From: Roseomonas elaeocarpi
Lineage (GTDB): Bacteria > Pseudomonadota > Alphaproteobacteria > Acetobacterales > Acetobacteraceae
Direction of reading: 5' to 3'
DNA: 64,000 nt
Assembly (NCBI RefSeq): GCF_042433915.1
Contig: NZ_JBHLUN010000008.1
Location: 186,001-250,000 of the forward strand
Shown: one piece after another, positions 8,565 through 16,103 of the stretch
How the letters are laid out: the number at the start of each line of letters is the position of its first letter
Numbering within the stretch: the first letter of the stretch is position 1
Position numbers and translations under genes: made by a program
Notes under the pieces: model-generated
Databases searched by the model: none
Seen by the model: only the letters and a program-made list of their open reading frames with translations
Told to the model about the DNA's origin: nothing

Positions 8565-9638
8565 TCAGGACATTCTGAGCACCTGCTGGAAGTTGCCCCC
8601 CAGGATGGCGCGCTTTTCCTCGTCGCCGATGCCCTGGGCGCGCAGCACGTTGTCCACCGTGTCGGGCCAGACATAAGGCATGTCGGAGCCGTAGAGGATC
8701 TGGCCGGGCCCCATCTCCGCCACCAGGTGACGGATGCCCTGTTCGGAGAACACCATGCTGTCGGCCATGATCTGGTCGCGCAGGTACTCGGATGGCCGGC
8801 GCCGGTTGAGGCAGCCGGCAGCGGGCCGCACCTCGCAGGCCACCTCGACGCGCCCGAGATAGGACGGCAGGTAGCCGCCGGCATGCGCGGCGATGATCCG
8901 CAGGCGGGGAAAGCGGTCCAGCGTGCCGTCGAAGATCATCCGGCTCAGGAACATGGTGGTTTCGAGCGGGTTGCCGATGACGTTGCCGAGCTCGCCGCGC
9001 CCTTCCCAGGCGCGCGCCGGCACCAGGTTCTGCGCGCCGTCGGGGTGCATGAACACCGGCACGTCCAGCTCCACCACCTTGGCCCAGAACGGGTCGAACC
9101 GCGGGGCGGACAGCATCTCGCCCCGGACGTGGCCGCCCACCGAGGCGGCGCGGGCACCGAGGTTGCGCACCGCGTACTCGATCTGCTCCGCCGCGAGGTC
9201 CGGGAACTGCACCGCCGGCGAGGACGCGGCGAGGAAGCGGCCGGGATAGGCGTGGCAGAGCTCCGCCAACCCCTCGTCCTGCAGGCGGACAACCCGTGCC
9301 GCGAGGTCGCGGTCGGCCTCGTACCACCAGTAAACGTTCACCGAGAGCAGCGCCACGTCGATGCCGCGCGCGTCCATCGCCGCGATCCGGTTCTGCCCGA
9401 TCACCAGCGAGGGCGGCGCGATCGGCCGGTCGAAGGCCGTGCCACGGATCGCCTCGCTGACCGCCGGAAAGGCGCAGTGGGCATGAACGTCGCAGACCGG
9501 CGCCCGCCTGCCACCGATCGAGACCGGGCGCGGCGAGGCGGGCGCGTCCGCGGCGAGCAAGGGCACCGTTCCGCAACGGCAGCCGACGAACACGGCACCC
9601 GCGGCACCCAGCAAACCACGACGCCCGATCCTGGCCAT
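8565..9638 (-). CDS. Exported amidohydrolase of the ACMSD-like family
   Basis: A 357-residue TIM-barrel metal-dependent hydrolase of the amidohydrolase_2 type, the family containing 2-amino-3-carboxymuconate-semialdehyde decarboxylase and related decarboxylases. The metal-binding HxH (VCDVHAHCAF) opens the domain; later family text includes FMHPDG, IIAAHAGGYLPSY and ILYGSDMPYVWPD, the last with the catalytic Asp. The N-terminus (RIGRRGLLGAAGAV) looks like a twin-arginine signal. The ATG at 9638 follows a GAAGGGGA ribosome site. Substrate unknown; an aromatic-acid or lactone catabolic role is a guess. Confidence 0.85.
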   Translation of the reverse strand: MARIGRRGLLGAAGAVFVGCRCGTVPLLAADAPASPRPVSIGGRRAPVCDVHAHCAFPAVSEAIRGTAFDRPIAPPSLVIGQNRIAAMDARGIDVALLSVNVYWWYEADRDLAARVVRLQDEGLAELCHAYPGRFLAASSPAVQFPDLAAEQIEYAVRNLGARAASVGGHVRGEMLSAPRFDPFWAKVVELDVPVFMHPDGAQNLVPARAWEGRGELGNVIGNPLETTMFLSRMIFDGTLDRFPRLRIIAAHAGGYLPSYLGRVEVACEVRPAAGCLNRRRPSEYLRDQIMADSMVFSEQGIRHLVAEMGPGQILYGSDMPYVWPDTVDNVLRAQGIGDEEKRAILGGNFQQVLRMS

Positions 9639-9721
9639 CCGGTGTTTCCCCTTCCGCGCTGCGGGGCGAGATGCCCCATGCCGCGGCACAACCGCCGCGC
9701 GCTGGGCCAGCCCATTAGATT

Positions 9722-9729
9722 CGATATCG
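9722..9729. promoter_or_regulatory. Candidate operator upstream of the amidohydrolase operon
   Basis: An AT-rich island in otherwise GC-rich DNA contains the 8-bp palindrome CGATATCG inside a longer imperfect dyad (TTCGATATCGTAA), about 85 bp upstream of the amidohydrolase start. It resembles GntR/IclR-class operators in shape only; no regulator gene is adjacent. Confidence 0.35.
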
Positions 9730-9936
9730 TAATGTTATTCGGCGCGGGATCGGCGGGCAAGAGCGGGGCGGCACGACTGCTCCAACGGCGCCGGGCTTGC
9801 CTCAGGCCCGCAGCCTCGGCCGCGGCTCGAAGCGCCTCGCGGGCTCACCCCACGCGTCCGCGCCTCAGCCGCTGCCCCCGACTAAAGGCAGGCCCGCGAT
9901 GAACCGCGACAGCCGCGATCTTCCCATGCTCCCCCG

Positions 9937-9983
9937 GCCGGGCTCCCCTGGCCGGGCTCCCCTGGCCGGGCTCCCCTGGCCGG
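9937..9983. repeat. Tandem repeat, 14-bp unit, about 3.3 copies
   Basis: The unit GCCGGGCTCCCCTG occurs three times without mismatch (9937-9950, 9951-9964, 9965-9978), with a partial fourth copy. It lies in the 382-bp stretch between the amidohydrolase and the metallo-beta-lactamase-fold gene, a stretch that otherwise holds only the AT-rich promoter island at 9712-9745 and a doubtful 41-codon frame (9900-10024). Confidence 0.9.
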
Positions 9984-10020
9984 CCGCCACCGGCTGCCGG
10001 ACCGGCCGTGTCCGCGGGCG

Positions 10021-10812
10021 CTAGGGGGAATCGAGGCCCGCCACGTGCCCGCCGACCACGAGCCATCCGTTCTCCCGCACCTGTCGCAGGACCTCGCGCC
10101 GCGTCCGCTCCGCCGCGTCCCCGTCGAAGTCCCATTCCGTCCGCACCGCCGGGTCGCGCCCTTGCAGCCCGGCGAAGTGCAGCGTGTCGCCCAGGATCAG
10201 CAGCACGCCTTCGGGCCCTTCCAGCCGGTATCCCGAATGTCCCGGCGAATGTCCCGGCATGGGCACCAGCGTGACGCCGGGCAGCACCTCGCCCGCGCCG
10301 ATCTCCCGCACCCGGTCACCGTAGGCGCGCCCCACCTGCGCCGCGATGTCGAAGGCGCCGCGCTTGCCGTCCGGCGCGGCCTCGCGCGCCGCCGGGTCGC
10401 GGAAGTGCTGCCAGTCCACCGCCGGCACCCAGACCTCCGCGCGGGGGAAATAGGCGCCCTCGCCCTCCAGCAGCCCCAGCGCGTGGTCGGAATGGACGTG
10501 CGTCAGGATCACCCGGTCCACCGCCTCCGGCCCCATCCCCCGCTCACGCAGCAGGTCGCGCAGCCGGCCGAACGCCTCGCCCCAGGCGGTGCCGCAGCCC
10601 GCGTCGATCAGCGACACGCCCTCGGGGCCGCGCAGCAGGAAGGCGTTGACGGGAATGCGAAGATCCTCGTCGCGTACCCCTTCCAGCAGCCGCGCCAGCG
10701 CCGCATCGCCCCCGCCGTGCCGCAGGACGCCGCGCGGCACGTCGAAGATCCCGTCGATCAGCACCTCGACCTCGTTGGGGCCGAAGCGGCGCACCGTCCC
10801 GGTCTGGCTCAT
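10021..10812 (-). CDS. MBL-fold metallo-hydrolase (lactonase-like)
   Basis: A 263-residue metallo-beta-lactamase-fold hydrolase. The dinuclear zinc motif HVHSDH is at 105-110; further ligands lie in MPGHSPGHS and LGDTLHF. The layout resembles quorum-quenching N-acyl-homoserine lactonases and similar esterase/lactonase members, but the substrate is not determined by these motifs. There is no signal peptide, so it is cytoplasmic. The ATG at 10812 follows an AAGGGAGT ribosome site. A palindrome core shared with the AbrB-like promoter lies about 180 bp upstream, suggesting common regulation. Confidence 0.87.
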   Translation of the reverse strand: MSQTGTVRRFGPNEVEVLIDGIFDVPRGVLRHGGGDAALARLLEGVRDEDLRIPVNAFLLRGPEGVSLIDAGCGTAWGEAFGRLRDLLRERGMGPEAVDRVILTHVHSDHALGLLEGEGAYFPRAEVWVPAVDWQHFRDPAAREAAPDGKRGAFDIAAQVGRAYGDRVREIGAGEVLPGVTLVPMPGHSPGHSGYRLEGPEGVLLILGDTLHFAGLQGRDPAVRTEWDFDGDAAERTRREVLRQVRENGWLVVGGHVAGLDSP

Positions 10813-10989
10813 GCGGTGACTCCCTTGCCGCGCGAAGGCGCGGGCGGCGAGCCTCCGCCCGCGCCGCGCCGGCCGCAAGGCATCGTCCCGCCCGGCCCGA
10901 CATCGCCCGCCGCACCCGGCCAGGCGGCGCGTCAGCCCGCGCCACCGCGTCCCCCAGAGCCGGCCGCTCCTGGGAGGCAGCGTCGGATA

Positions 10990-11008
10990 AAAGAATATAT
11001 TCCTTTAC
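10990..11008 (-). promoter_or_regulatory. Putative operator for the MBL-fold gene, shared with the AbrB-like promoter
   Basis: An AT-rich island carries the palindrome GAATATATTC (10993-11002) in the context AAGGAATATATTC on the minus strand, the same 13 bases as at the AbrB-like promoter. It sits in the 346-bp gene-free stretch 10813-11158, which holds nothing else I can name. Confidence 0.5.
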
Positions 11009-11158
11009 ATGCCCGACGCGCGCCGCTAGGCTTCGCGCAGATGCCGCAGCCACGCGCCCGGCGGCCGTGCGCGTGTCCCCTCCGCCGGGGGCGCCCCAGT
11101 TGCCCGCGGCACCGCCCGGTCTCCGCCGTTCCCGCGCCCTGGCGCGGCTCCTGGCCTC

Positions 11159-11440
11159 TCAGTCTTCACTCGCCTCCTCACCCGCCGGTTCCGCCGGCCG
11201 GACTTGCGCCTGCCGCCGCATCGTGGCCTGCCGCCCGTCGCGCAGCGCCTGGGCGTCGAGGCCCAGGGCGCTCGCCGCCGTGCCCGGCGCCACCAGCGCC
11301 ACGGGCCAGAGCACCAGCGCCCCCTGCGACACCTGGACGCGGAAATGCGTGGGCCAGTCCAGCACCTCCAGCGCCGCGCCCGGGATGGTGAGCTGGTTCT
11401 TGGCGGTCAGCTTGGCGAGAGAGCGGCTGGTGCGGGCCAT
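11159..11440 (-). CDS. AbrB/SpoVT-like DNA-binding protein
   Basis: A 93-residue protein whose N-terminal half is a swapped-hairpin AbrB-type domain (AKLTAKNQLTIPGAALEVL, then VQVSQGALVLWPV). That is the fold of MazE-like antitoxins and SpoVT regulators. The C-terminal half is charged and probably disordered. The start is an ATG with a CAGGAGA ribosome site. No toxin gene is adjacent: the neighbours are the MBL-fold hydrolase and a pseudouridine synthase. It may therefore be a stand-alone regulator. Its own promoter carries a palindrome and direct repeats, typical of autoregulation. Confidence 0.78.
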   Translation of the reverse strand: MARTSRSLAKLTAKNQLTIPGAALEVLDWPTHFRVQVSQGALVLWPVALVAPGTAASALGLDAQALRDGRQATMRRQAQVRPAEPAGEEASED

Positions 11441-11466
11441 GGCGGGTCTCCTGCGTGTGAAGGAAG

Positions 11467-11498
11467 TAAGATGGTAAGGTAGTAAGATAGTAAGGAAT
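11467..11498. repeat. Four 8-bp direct repeats (TAAGRTRG) in the AbrB-like promoter
   Basis: Units are TAAGATGG, TAAGGTAG, TAAGATAG and TAAGGAAT, head to tail at 11467-11498. The 8-bp period is just under one helical turn. They cover the predicted -10 and early transcribed region of the AbrB-like gene, where a multimeric swapped-hairpin regulator could bind. Confidence 0.85.
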
Positions 11499-11515
11499 AT
11501 ATTCCTTAAAGCCAA
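11487..11515 (-). promoter_or_regulatory. Promoter of the AbrB-like gene with a palindromic operator in the spacer
   Basis: On the minus strand a -35-like TTGGCT (11510-11515) and a -10-like TACTAT (11487-11492) are separated by exactly 17 bp. The spacer is almost entirely a perfect 18-bp palindrome, TAAGGAATATATTCCTTA (11491-11508). A repressor bound there would block polymerase. The start codon lies about 47 bp downstream. Confidence 0.55.
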
Positions 11516-11646
11516 GGCTTTTCGCCGGCGCCCTCGGCCGTGCCCCTCAACGACGTCCCTGCGACACGCCCCTTGCGGCACGCCCCTCTGGCAAGCCCCC
11601 TTTGCGCTCGCCCGCCCGGCCACCCTGGTTTAAACCCCGCCGCATC

Positions 11647-12615
11647 ATGAGTTTCGCCACCCGCACCGTGTCCGAGGACGAGGCCGAGATCCGCCTCGAC
11701 CGCTGGTTCCGCCGGCATCACCCTGCCCTCACCCAGGGCGCCCTCCAGAAGATGCTCCGCACCGGGCAGATCCGCGTGGACGGCCGGAAGGCCGAGGCCA
11801 ACACCCGCCTCAGCCCCGGCCAGGAAATCCGCGTGCCCCCCATGCCCGAGGCCCCGGCGCCCAAGGCCGAGCGCCCGGTGTCCGACCGCGACGCGGCGAT
11901 GCTGGAACGGCTGGTGATCCACCGGGATCGCTCGGTGCTGGTGCTGGACAAGCCGCACGGGCTGGCGGTGCAGGGCGGCCCGGGCATCACCCGCAACCTC
12001 GACGCCATGCTCGATGCCCTGCGCTTCGAGGCCGAGGAACGGCCCCGCCTGGTGCACCGCCTCGACCGCGACACCTCGGGCGTGCTGCTGCTGGCGCGCA
12101 CCGCGACCGCCGCCACCAAGCTCGCCGCCGCCTTCCGGGGTCGCGACGCGCACAAGACCTACTGGGCGGTGGTGGCGGGCGTGCCGACGCCGCGTGACGG
12201 CCACATCAACATGCCGCTCAGCAAGCAGGCCGGCCTGCGTGGCGAGCGCGTGGCGCCGGCCGAGGATGGCGAGGGCACGCGCGCCTTCACCGACTACCGC
12301 ACCGTCGACGCCGCGCGGGGCTACGCCGCCTGGCTGGAGATGAACCCGCTGACCGGCCGCACCCACCAGCTGCGCGTCCACGCGGCCTCGGCGCTGAAGT
12401 GCCCGATCGTGGGCGACGGCAAGTATGGCGGCTCGGCCGCGCATCTCGAGGATCTGTCGGGCGAGTTGCACCTCCATGCCCGCGCCATCGCCGTGCCGCA
12501 CCCCGAGGGCGGCACGCTGGAGGTTTCGGCCCCCCTGCCGCCGCACATGAACGAGACCTTCGCCTTCCTGGGCTTCGACCGCCCGAAAACCCCCGCCCCG
12601 CGCCGGACCCGCTGA
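11647..12615 (+). CDS. RluA-family 23S rRNA pseudouridine synthase (RluC/RluD type)
   Basis: A 322-residue pseudouridine synthase with an N-terminal S4 RNA-binding domain (about 17-75, RLDRWFRRH...RVDGRKAEANTRL) and a catalytic domain with Asp140 in HRLDRDTSG. The later conserved segment is GRTHQLRVHAA near 240. These enzymes modify uridines of large-subunit rRNA; RluC or RluD specificity cannot be separated by eye. In many alphaproteobacteria this gene directly follows crcB; here it is 4.1 kb away behind a minus-strand block. It overlaps asmA by one base (TGATG). Confidence 0.93.
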   Translation: MSFATRTVSEDEAEIRLDRWFRRHHPALTQGALQKMLRTGQIRVDGRKAEANTRLSPGQEIRVPPMPEAPAPKAERPVSDRDAAMLERLVIHRDRSVLVLDKPHGLAVQGGPGITRNLDAMLDALRFEAEERPRLVHRLDRDTSGVLLLARTATAATKLAAAFRGRDAHKTYWAVVAGVPTPRDGHINMPLSKQAGLRGERVAPAEDGEGTRAFTDYRTVDAARGYAAWLEMNPLTGRTHQLRVHAASALKCPIVGDGKYGGSAAHLEDLSGELHLHARAIAVPHPEGGTLEVSAPLPPHMNETFAFLGFDRPKTPAPRRTR

Positions 12616-15224
12616 TGCGCCGCCGTTGGTGGGTTGTTGGCGGGGTCGTGGTGGCCCTGCCGGTGCTGGCGGCCGGGGCCGCGCAAACGCTCTTGAATGG
12701 CGAGGCGCTGCGGACGCGACTGGAGGCTGCCGTGACCGAGGCCACCGGCCGCCGCTTCACGCTGAGCGGCCCGGTCTCGCTCAAGCTGTCGCTGGTGCCG
12801 ACCGTGGTGCTGGACGGGCCGAGCCTCGCCAACGCGCCCGGCGGCTCGCGGCCCGCGATGCTGGCCGCGCAGCGCGTGGAGGCCGAGGTCGCGCTACTGC
12901 CGCTGCTGCAGCGGCGCATCGACGTCCGCCGCCTCGTGCTCGAAGCGCCCGATCTGCTGGTCGAGAGCGACCGCGACGGACGCCTGAACTGGCGCCTGTC
13001 GCGCCCGCCCGCCGGGACGGCCGCCGCGACCCCGCCGGCCAACCTGGCGCAGGGTGCCCCCGCCCAGCCCGCGCCGGGTCATGTCACCCCAGGTCAGGCC
13101 ACCCCAGGCCAGGCCACCTCAGGTCAGGCCACGCCGGCGCAGCCCGCATCGGATCGGGCCACGCCCGGCCAGCCCGCCCCCACGGCGCGCGCCACGATCC
13201 CCGCCGCCGGCGGCGGCTCGGCCTGGGAGGTGGTCCTGCACGAGGTCGTGCTGCGCGACGGCCACGCCACCTGGCACGACGCGCGCAACGGGCGCGACGA
13301 GGCGCTGGCCCTGCCGGTGCTCGACCTGTCCACCGACGCCGAGAACGCGACGCTGCGTGCCACTGGCACCGTGGTGGCGCGCAACCTCGCCCTGCGGCTC
13401 GACGCCCGGGGCGGCACCCTGGCGGCGCTGCTGCATCCTGCCCCCGGCGGCACCTGGCCGATCGAGGCGGATCTGAGCGCCGAGGGGCTGGACGCCACGC
13501 TCAACGGCGCCCTGGCGGAAACCAGCTGGAACGCGCACCTCGCCGTCACGGCGGACCGGCTGGACCGCCTGTCCCCGGCGCTGCCGGGCGCCGCGCTGCC
13601 CGAGGCGCGCGATCTCGCGCTCGGGGCCGATCTTTCGCCCGCCGGCATCGCCGAGGCACGGCTGACGGCGGCCAGCCTCGACCTCCGCGGCTGGGTGCCG
13701 GAACTGCGGCTGACGGATGTGTCCTTCTACGCCCCGCGCGGGAATGCGGCGATCGCGGCCTCCGGTGCCGCAGTGCTGCACGCCCTGCCGCTGAGCTGGA
13801 ACGCTTCGCTGCCCCCGGCCGACCAGCTGCGCGGCGGCCCGGCCCCGGCGGGGTGGCCGCTGCAGCTCTCGATCAACGGCGACGACCTGGCCCTCAGCGC
13901 GGAAGGCACCGTCGCCGGACCGCGGCTCGACGGCGCCGCGCTGCGGCTCAACGCGCGGGTGAACGATCTGGGCCGGCTGGGCAGCCTGGCGGGGCGTCCG
14001 CTGCCGGGCCTGCGCGACGTGACCGCCTCGGCGCGCCTCGACACGGCGGAAGGCTGGCTCAGGCTCGACGACCTGGCGCTGCACGCGGCGCAGCTTCAGG
14101 GCGGCGGGAGCCTTCGCTTCCGTCCGGGCGCCGTGCCGGCGGTGGGGGCGGAGCTGCGCTTCAGCGACCTCGACCTGGATACCATTGCGCCGCCGGCGCC
14201 GGCGGTCGCGCTGCCGGCAGCACCGGCCGAGACGCAGGCCGCCCCGCCGCAGGCGCCCGCCGCCCCGCAGCCCCCGGCCCTGCCGGCGGCACGGCCCGGC
14301 CGGCGCGTGATCCCGGACGTTCCGCTGCCCTTCGACCGGCTGCGGCGGGTCGAGGCGGATGCGACGCTGGCGGTGACGCGGCTGCGCGCCGGCGGGATCG
14401 ACTGGCGCGATGGCGCGGCCACGCTGTCGCTGCATGACGGGCGGCTGCGGGCCTCGCCGGTCACGGTGAACGGCGCCGGCGGCCCCCTCTCGCTCGACCT
14501 CACGGCGGACGGCAGCGCCAGCCCCGGCGCGGTCGCGATCCGACTGGCGGCGCCCTCGCTCGACCTTGGCGCGGTCACCGCGGCGGCGGCGCTGCCGGGC
14601 GGCGTCAGCGGCACGCTGGAAGCCGAGGCGGCGCTCACGGCACGCGGCAACAGCCTCGCGGAGCTGGCGGCGACGCTGGACGGGCCGCTCGGCCTGGCGC
14701 TGGCCAACGGGCGGATCGACCTGCGGCTGCTGGACCGCTTCGGCGGCGACCTGCGACGGCTGCTCCTGCCAAACGCGCCGGCCAACGGCAGCGAGGCGCT
14801 GCGCTGCTTCGCCCTTCGCCTGCAGGCGGCCGAGGGCGTGGCGCGGGCGCAGGCGATGCTGCTGGAAACCGACATCGCCAGCGTGTTGGGCTCCGGCCTC
14901 GTGGACCTCCGGCAGGAACGGCTCGACCTCAGGCTACTGCCCCGCGCGCGCATCGGCGGGCTGGGGCTGACGCTGCCGGTGATCGTGGACGGGGCGATGG
15001 CCGCCCCGCGCCTGCGCCCCGACGGCGGCGGCGCCGCGGCCGCCGGGGCCGCGATCCTGCAGGACCTGGCCGGCGACCGCCCGCCAGCGCCCGAGGAAGC
15101 GGGCTGCGCCGCCCAGCTGCGGATCGCCCGCGGCGGCCGCGACGGCCCGGTGCCCGAACCGGCCGCGGGCGGGCGGGCCAGCACCAGCATGGGCGACCTG
15201 CTGCGCGGGCTGCTGACGCGCTGA
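12615..15224 (+). CDS. AsmA family outer-membrane biogenesis protein
   Basis: An 869-residue AsmA-like protein: an N-terminal membrane anchor (about 7-25), then a long periplasmic beta-rich body with the typical opening (TGRRFTLSGPVSL, LVPTVVLDG, VEAEVALLPLLQRRIDVRRL) and an AsmA_2-type C-terminal region. AsmA-like proteins span the periplasm as beta-groove lipid-transfer bridges affecting outer-membrane phospholipid. Two low-complexity linkers interrupt the body: a Thr/Pro/Gln/Ala repeat at about 148-190 and an Ala/Pro stretch near 530-560. The start is an ATG one base inside the preceding stop. Confidence 0.9.
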   Translation: MRRRWWVVGGVVVALPVLAAGAAQTLLNGEALRTRLEAAVTEATGRRFTLSGPVSLKLSLVPTVVLDGPSLANAPGGSRPAMLAAQRVEAEVALLPLLQRRIDVRRLVLEAPDLLVESDRDGRLNWRLSRPPAGTAAATPPANLAQGAPAQPAPGHVTPGQATPGQATSGQATPAQPASDRATPGQPAPTARATIPAAGGGSAWEVVLHEVVLRDGHATWHDARNGRDEALALPVLDLSTDAENATLRATGTVVARNLALRLDARGGTLAALLHPAPGGTWPIEADLSAEGLDATLNGALAETSWNAHLAVTADRLDRLSPALPGAALPEARDLALGADLSPAGIAEARLTAASLDLRGWVPELRLTDVSFYAPRGNAAIAASGAAVLHALPLSWNASLPPADQLRGGPAPAGWPLQLSINGDDLALSAEGTVAGPRLDGAALRLNARVNDLGRLGSLAGRPLPGLRDVTASARLDTAEGWLRLDDLALHAAQLQGGGSLRFRPGAVPAVGAELRFSDLDLDTIAPPAPAVALPAAPAETQAAPPQAPAAPQPPALPAARPGRRVIPDVPLPFDRLRRVEADATLAVTRLRAGGIDWRDGAATLSLHDGRLRASPVTVNGAGGPLSLDLTADGSASPGAVAIRLAAPSLDLGAVTAAAALPGGVSGTLEAEAALTARGNSLAELAATLDGPLGLALANGRIDLRLLDRFGGDLRRLLLPNAPANGSEALRCFALRLQAAEGVARAQAMLLETDIASVLGSGLVDLRQERLDLRLLPRARIGGLGLTLPVIVDGAMAAPRLRPDGGGAAAAGAAILQDLAGDRPPAPEEAGCAAQLRIARGGRDGPVPEPAAGGRASTSMGDLLRGLLTR
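13086..13130 (+). repeat. 15-bp tandem repeat inside asmA
   Basis: Three near-identical 15-bp units at 13086-13100, 13101-13115 and 13116-13130 encode TPGQA-type pentapeptides in a disordered linker. Being in frame, copy-number change would lengthen or shorten the linker without breaking the gene. Confidence 0.9.
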
Positions 15225-15270
15225 CATCCCCGGCCGGGAACGGCTGTGGTCGGCGCCGACGGACGCTCCC

Positions 15271-15323
15271 ACCGTCGTCCCGCCGCGGCCGGCGAGCCGT
15301 GGCGGCCGCGGCGGGACGACGGT
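15271..15323. other. Long perfect hairpin between asmA and atp12
   Basis: Two 21-base arms (15271-15291 and 15303-15323) are exact reverse complements around an 11-nt loop. The stem is very GC-rich and has no T-run, so it is not a standard intrinsic terminator. It lies about 70 bp upstream of the atp12-like start and may be an RNA-stability or transcription-polarity element. Confidence 0.8.
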
Positions 15324-15395
15324 CGGGCAACGCCCACGCGCCCGTCCACGCCGGCACGGTTGGCCCCGCGGCGGCTTCTGCGGTACAGCACCGGA

Positions 15396-16103
15396 ATGAA
15401 GCGTTTCTGGGACCGTGCCGAGGTCGCCGAGGTTGTTGGCGGCTTCTCGATCACCCTCGATGGACGCCCGATGCGCCTGCCCGGCGCCGGGTCGCTCACC
15501 CTGCCGAACCGGGCGCTGGCCGACGCAGTCGCGGAGGAATGGGGCGCCGCCGGCGGCGCCAAGGGTGGCGAGATGTCGCTGGAGGACGTGCCGCTGACGC
15601 GGCTGGCCGCCACCGCGGTCGACCGCATCGCGCCCGACCCCGCGCCCACGGTGCGCGAGATCAGCCGCTACGGCGAGAGCGACCTCCTGTGCTACCGCGC
15701 CACGGACCGGGTGCTGGCGGCGCAGCAAGCCGCCGAGTGGGACCCCCTGCTCAACTGGTGCGACGCGCGGCACGGCGCGCGGCTGCGCAGCACGACCGGC
15801 ATCATGCACCTCGCCCAGGACCCGGCGGCGCTGCAGGCGCTGCACCGCGTGGTGGGCGGCTTCGTGCCGCTGGAACTCGCGGCGCTGGGCATCGTGGTGC
15901 CGGCCACCGGCTCGCTCGTGCTGGGGCTGGCGCTGGCGGACGGACAGATCGATGCGGTGGCGGCGCACCGGCTGGCCACTCTCGACGAGACGCACCAGGA
16001 AAGCCTTTGGGGCGAGGATGCCGAGGCCCTGGCGCGGCGCGAGCGCATGGCGGCCGAGGTGGCGCTGGCGGCACGCCTCCTCAGCCTGGCGCACGCCGCA
16101 TGA
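15396..16103 (+). CDS. ATP12 family F1-ATPase assembly chaperone
   Basis: A 235-residue bacterial ATP12 homologue. In mitochondria ATP12 chaperones the F1 alpha subunit. Family text is clear: MKRFWDRAEV, ITLDGRPMRLPG, WDPLLNWCDARHGARL and DETHQESLWGEDAEAL. The ATG at 15396 gives the standard N-terminus. In alphaproteobacteria this gene usually closes a rarA-crcB-rluA cluster, supporting the idea that this is the same cluster, expanded. Its stop overlaps the acylphosphatase start (ATGA). Confidence 0.94.
   Translation: MKRFWDRAEVAEVVGGFSITLDGRPMRLPGAGSLTLPNRALADAVAEEWGAAGGAKGGEMSLEDVPLTRLAATAVDRIAPDPAPTVREISRYGESDLLCYRATDRVLAAQQAAEWDPLLNWCDARHGARLRSTTGIMHLAQDPAALQALHRVVGGFVPLELAALGIVVPATGSLVLGLALADGQIDAVAAHRLATLDETHQESLWGEDAEALARRERMAAEVALAARLLSLAHAA

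Noticed and set aside
7032..9902. Long plus-strand open frame through crcB and the minus-strand block
   Set aside because: It crosses several well-supported genes in other frames; composition is Arg/Gly/Pro-rich with no domain.
9900..10024. 41-codon plus-strand frame (MNRDSRDLPML...) with an upstream AAAGGCAGG
   Set aside because: It is largely the translation of the 14-bp tandem repeat, shows no recognisable domain and runs into the 3' end of the MBL-fold gene. Not supported as a gene.
11159..11440. Toxin-antitoxin pair with the AbrB-like gene as antitoxin
   Set aside because: No PIN, PemK/MazF, or other toxin-like ORF lies on either side; the neighbours are a lactonase-like enzyme and an rRNA modification gene.
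13086..13130. Short CRISPR-like repeat array
   Set aside because: Units are contiguous with no spacers and lie in frame inside asmA, so they are a coding tandem repeat.
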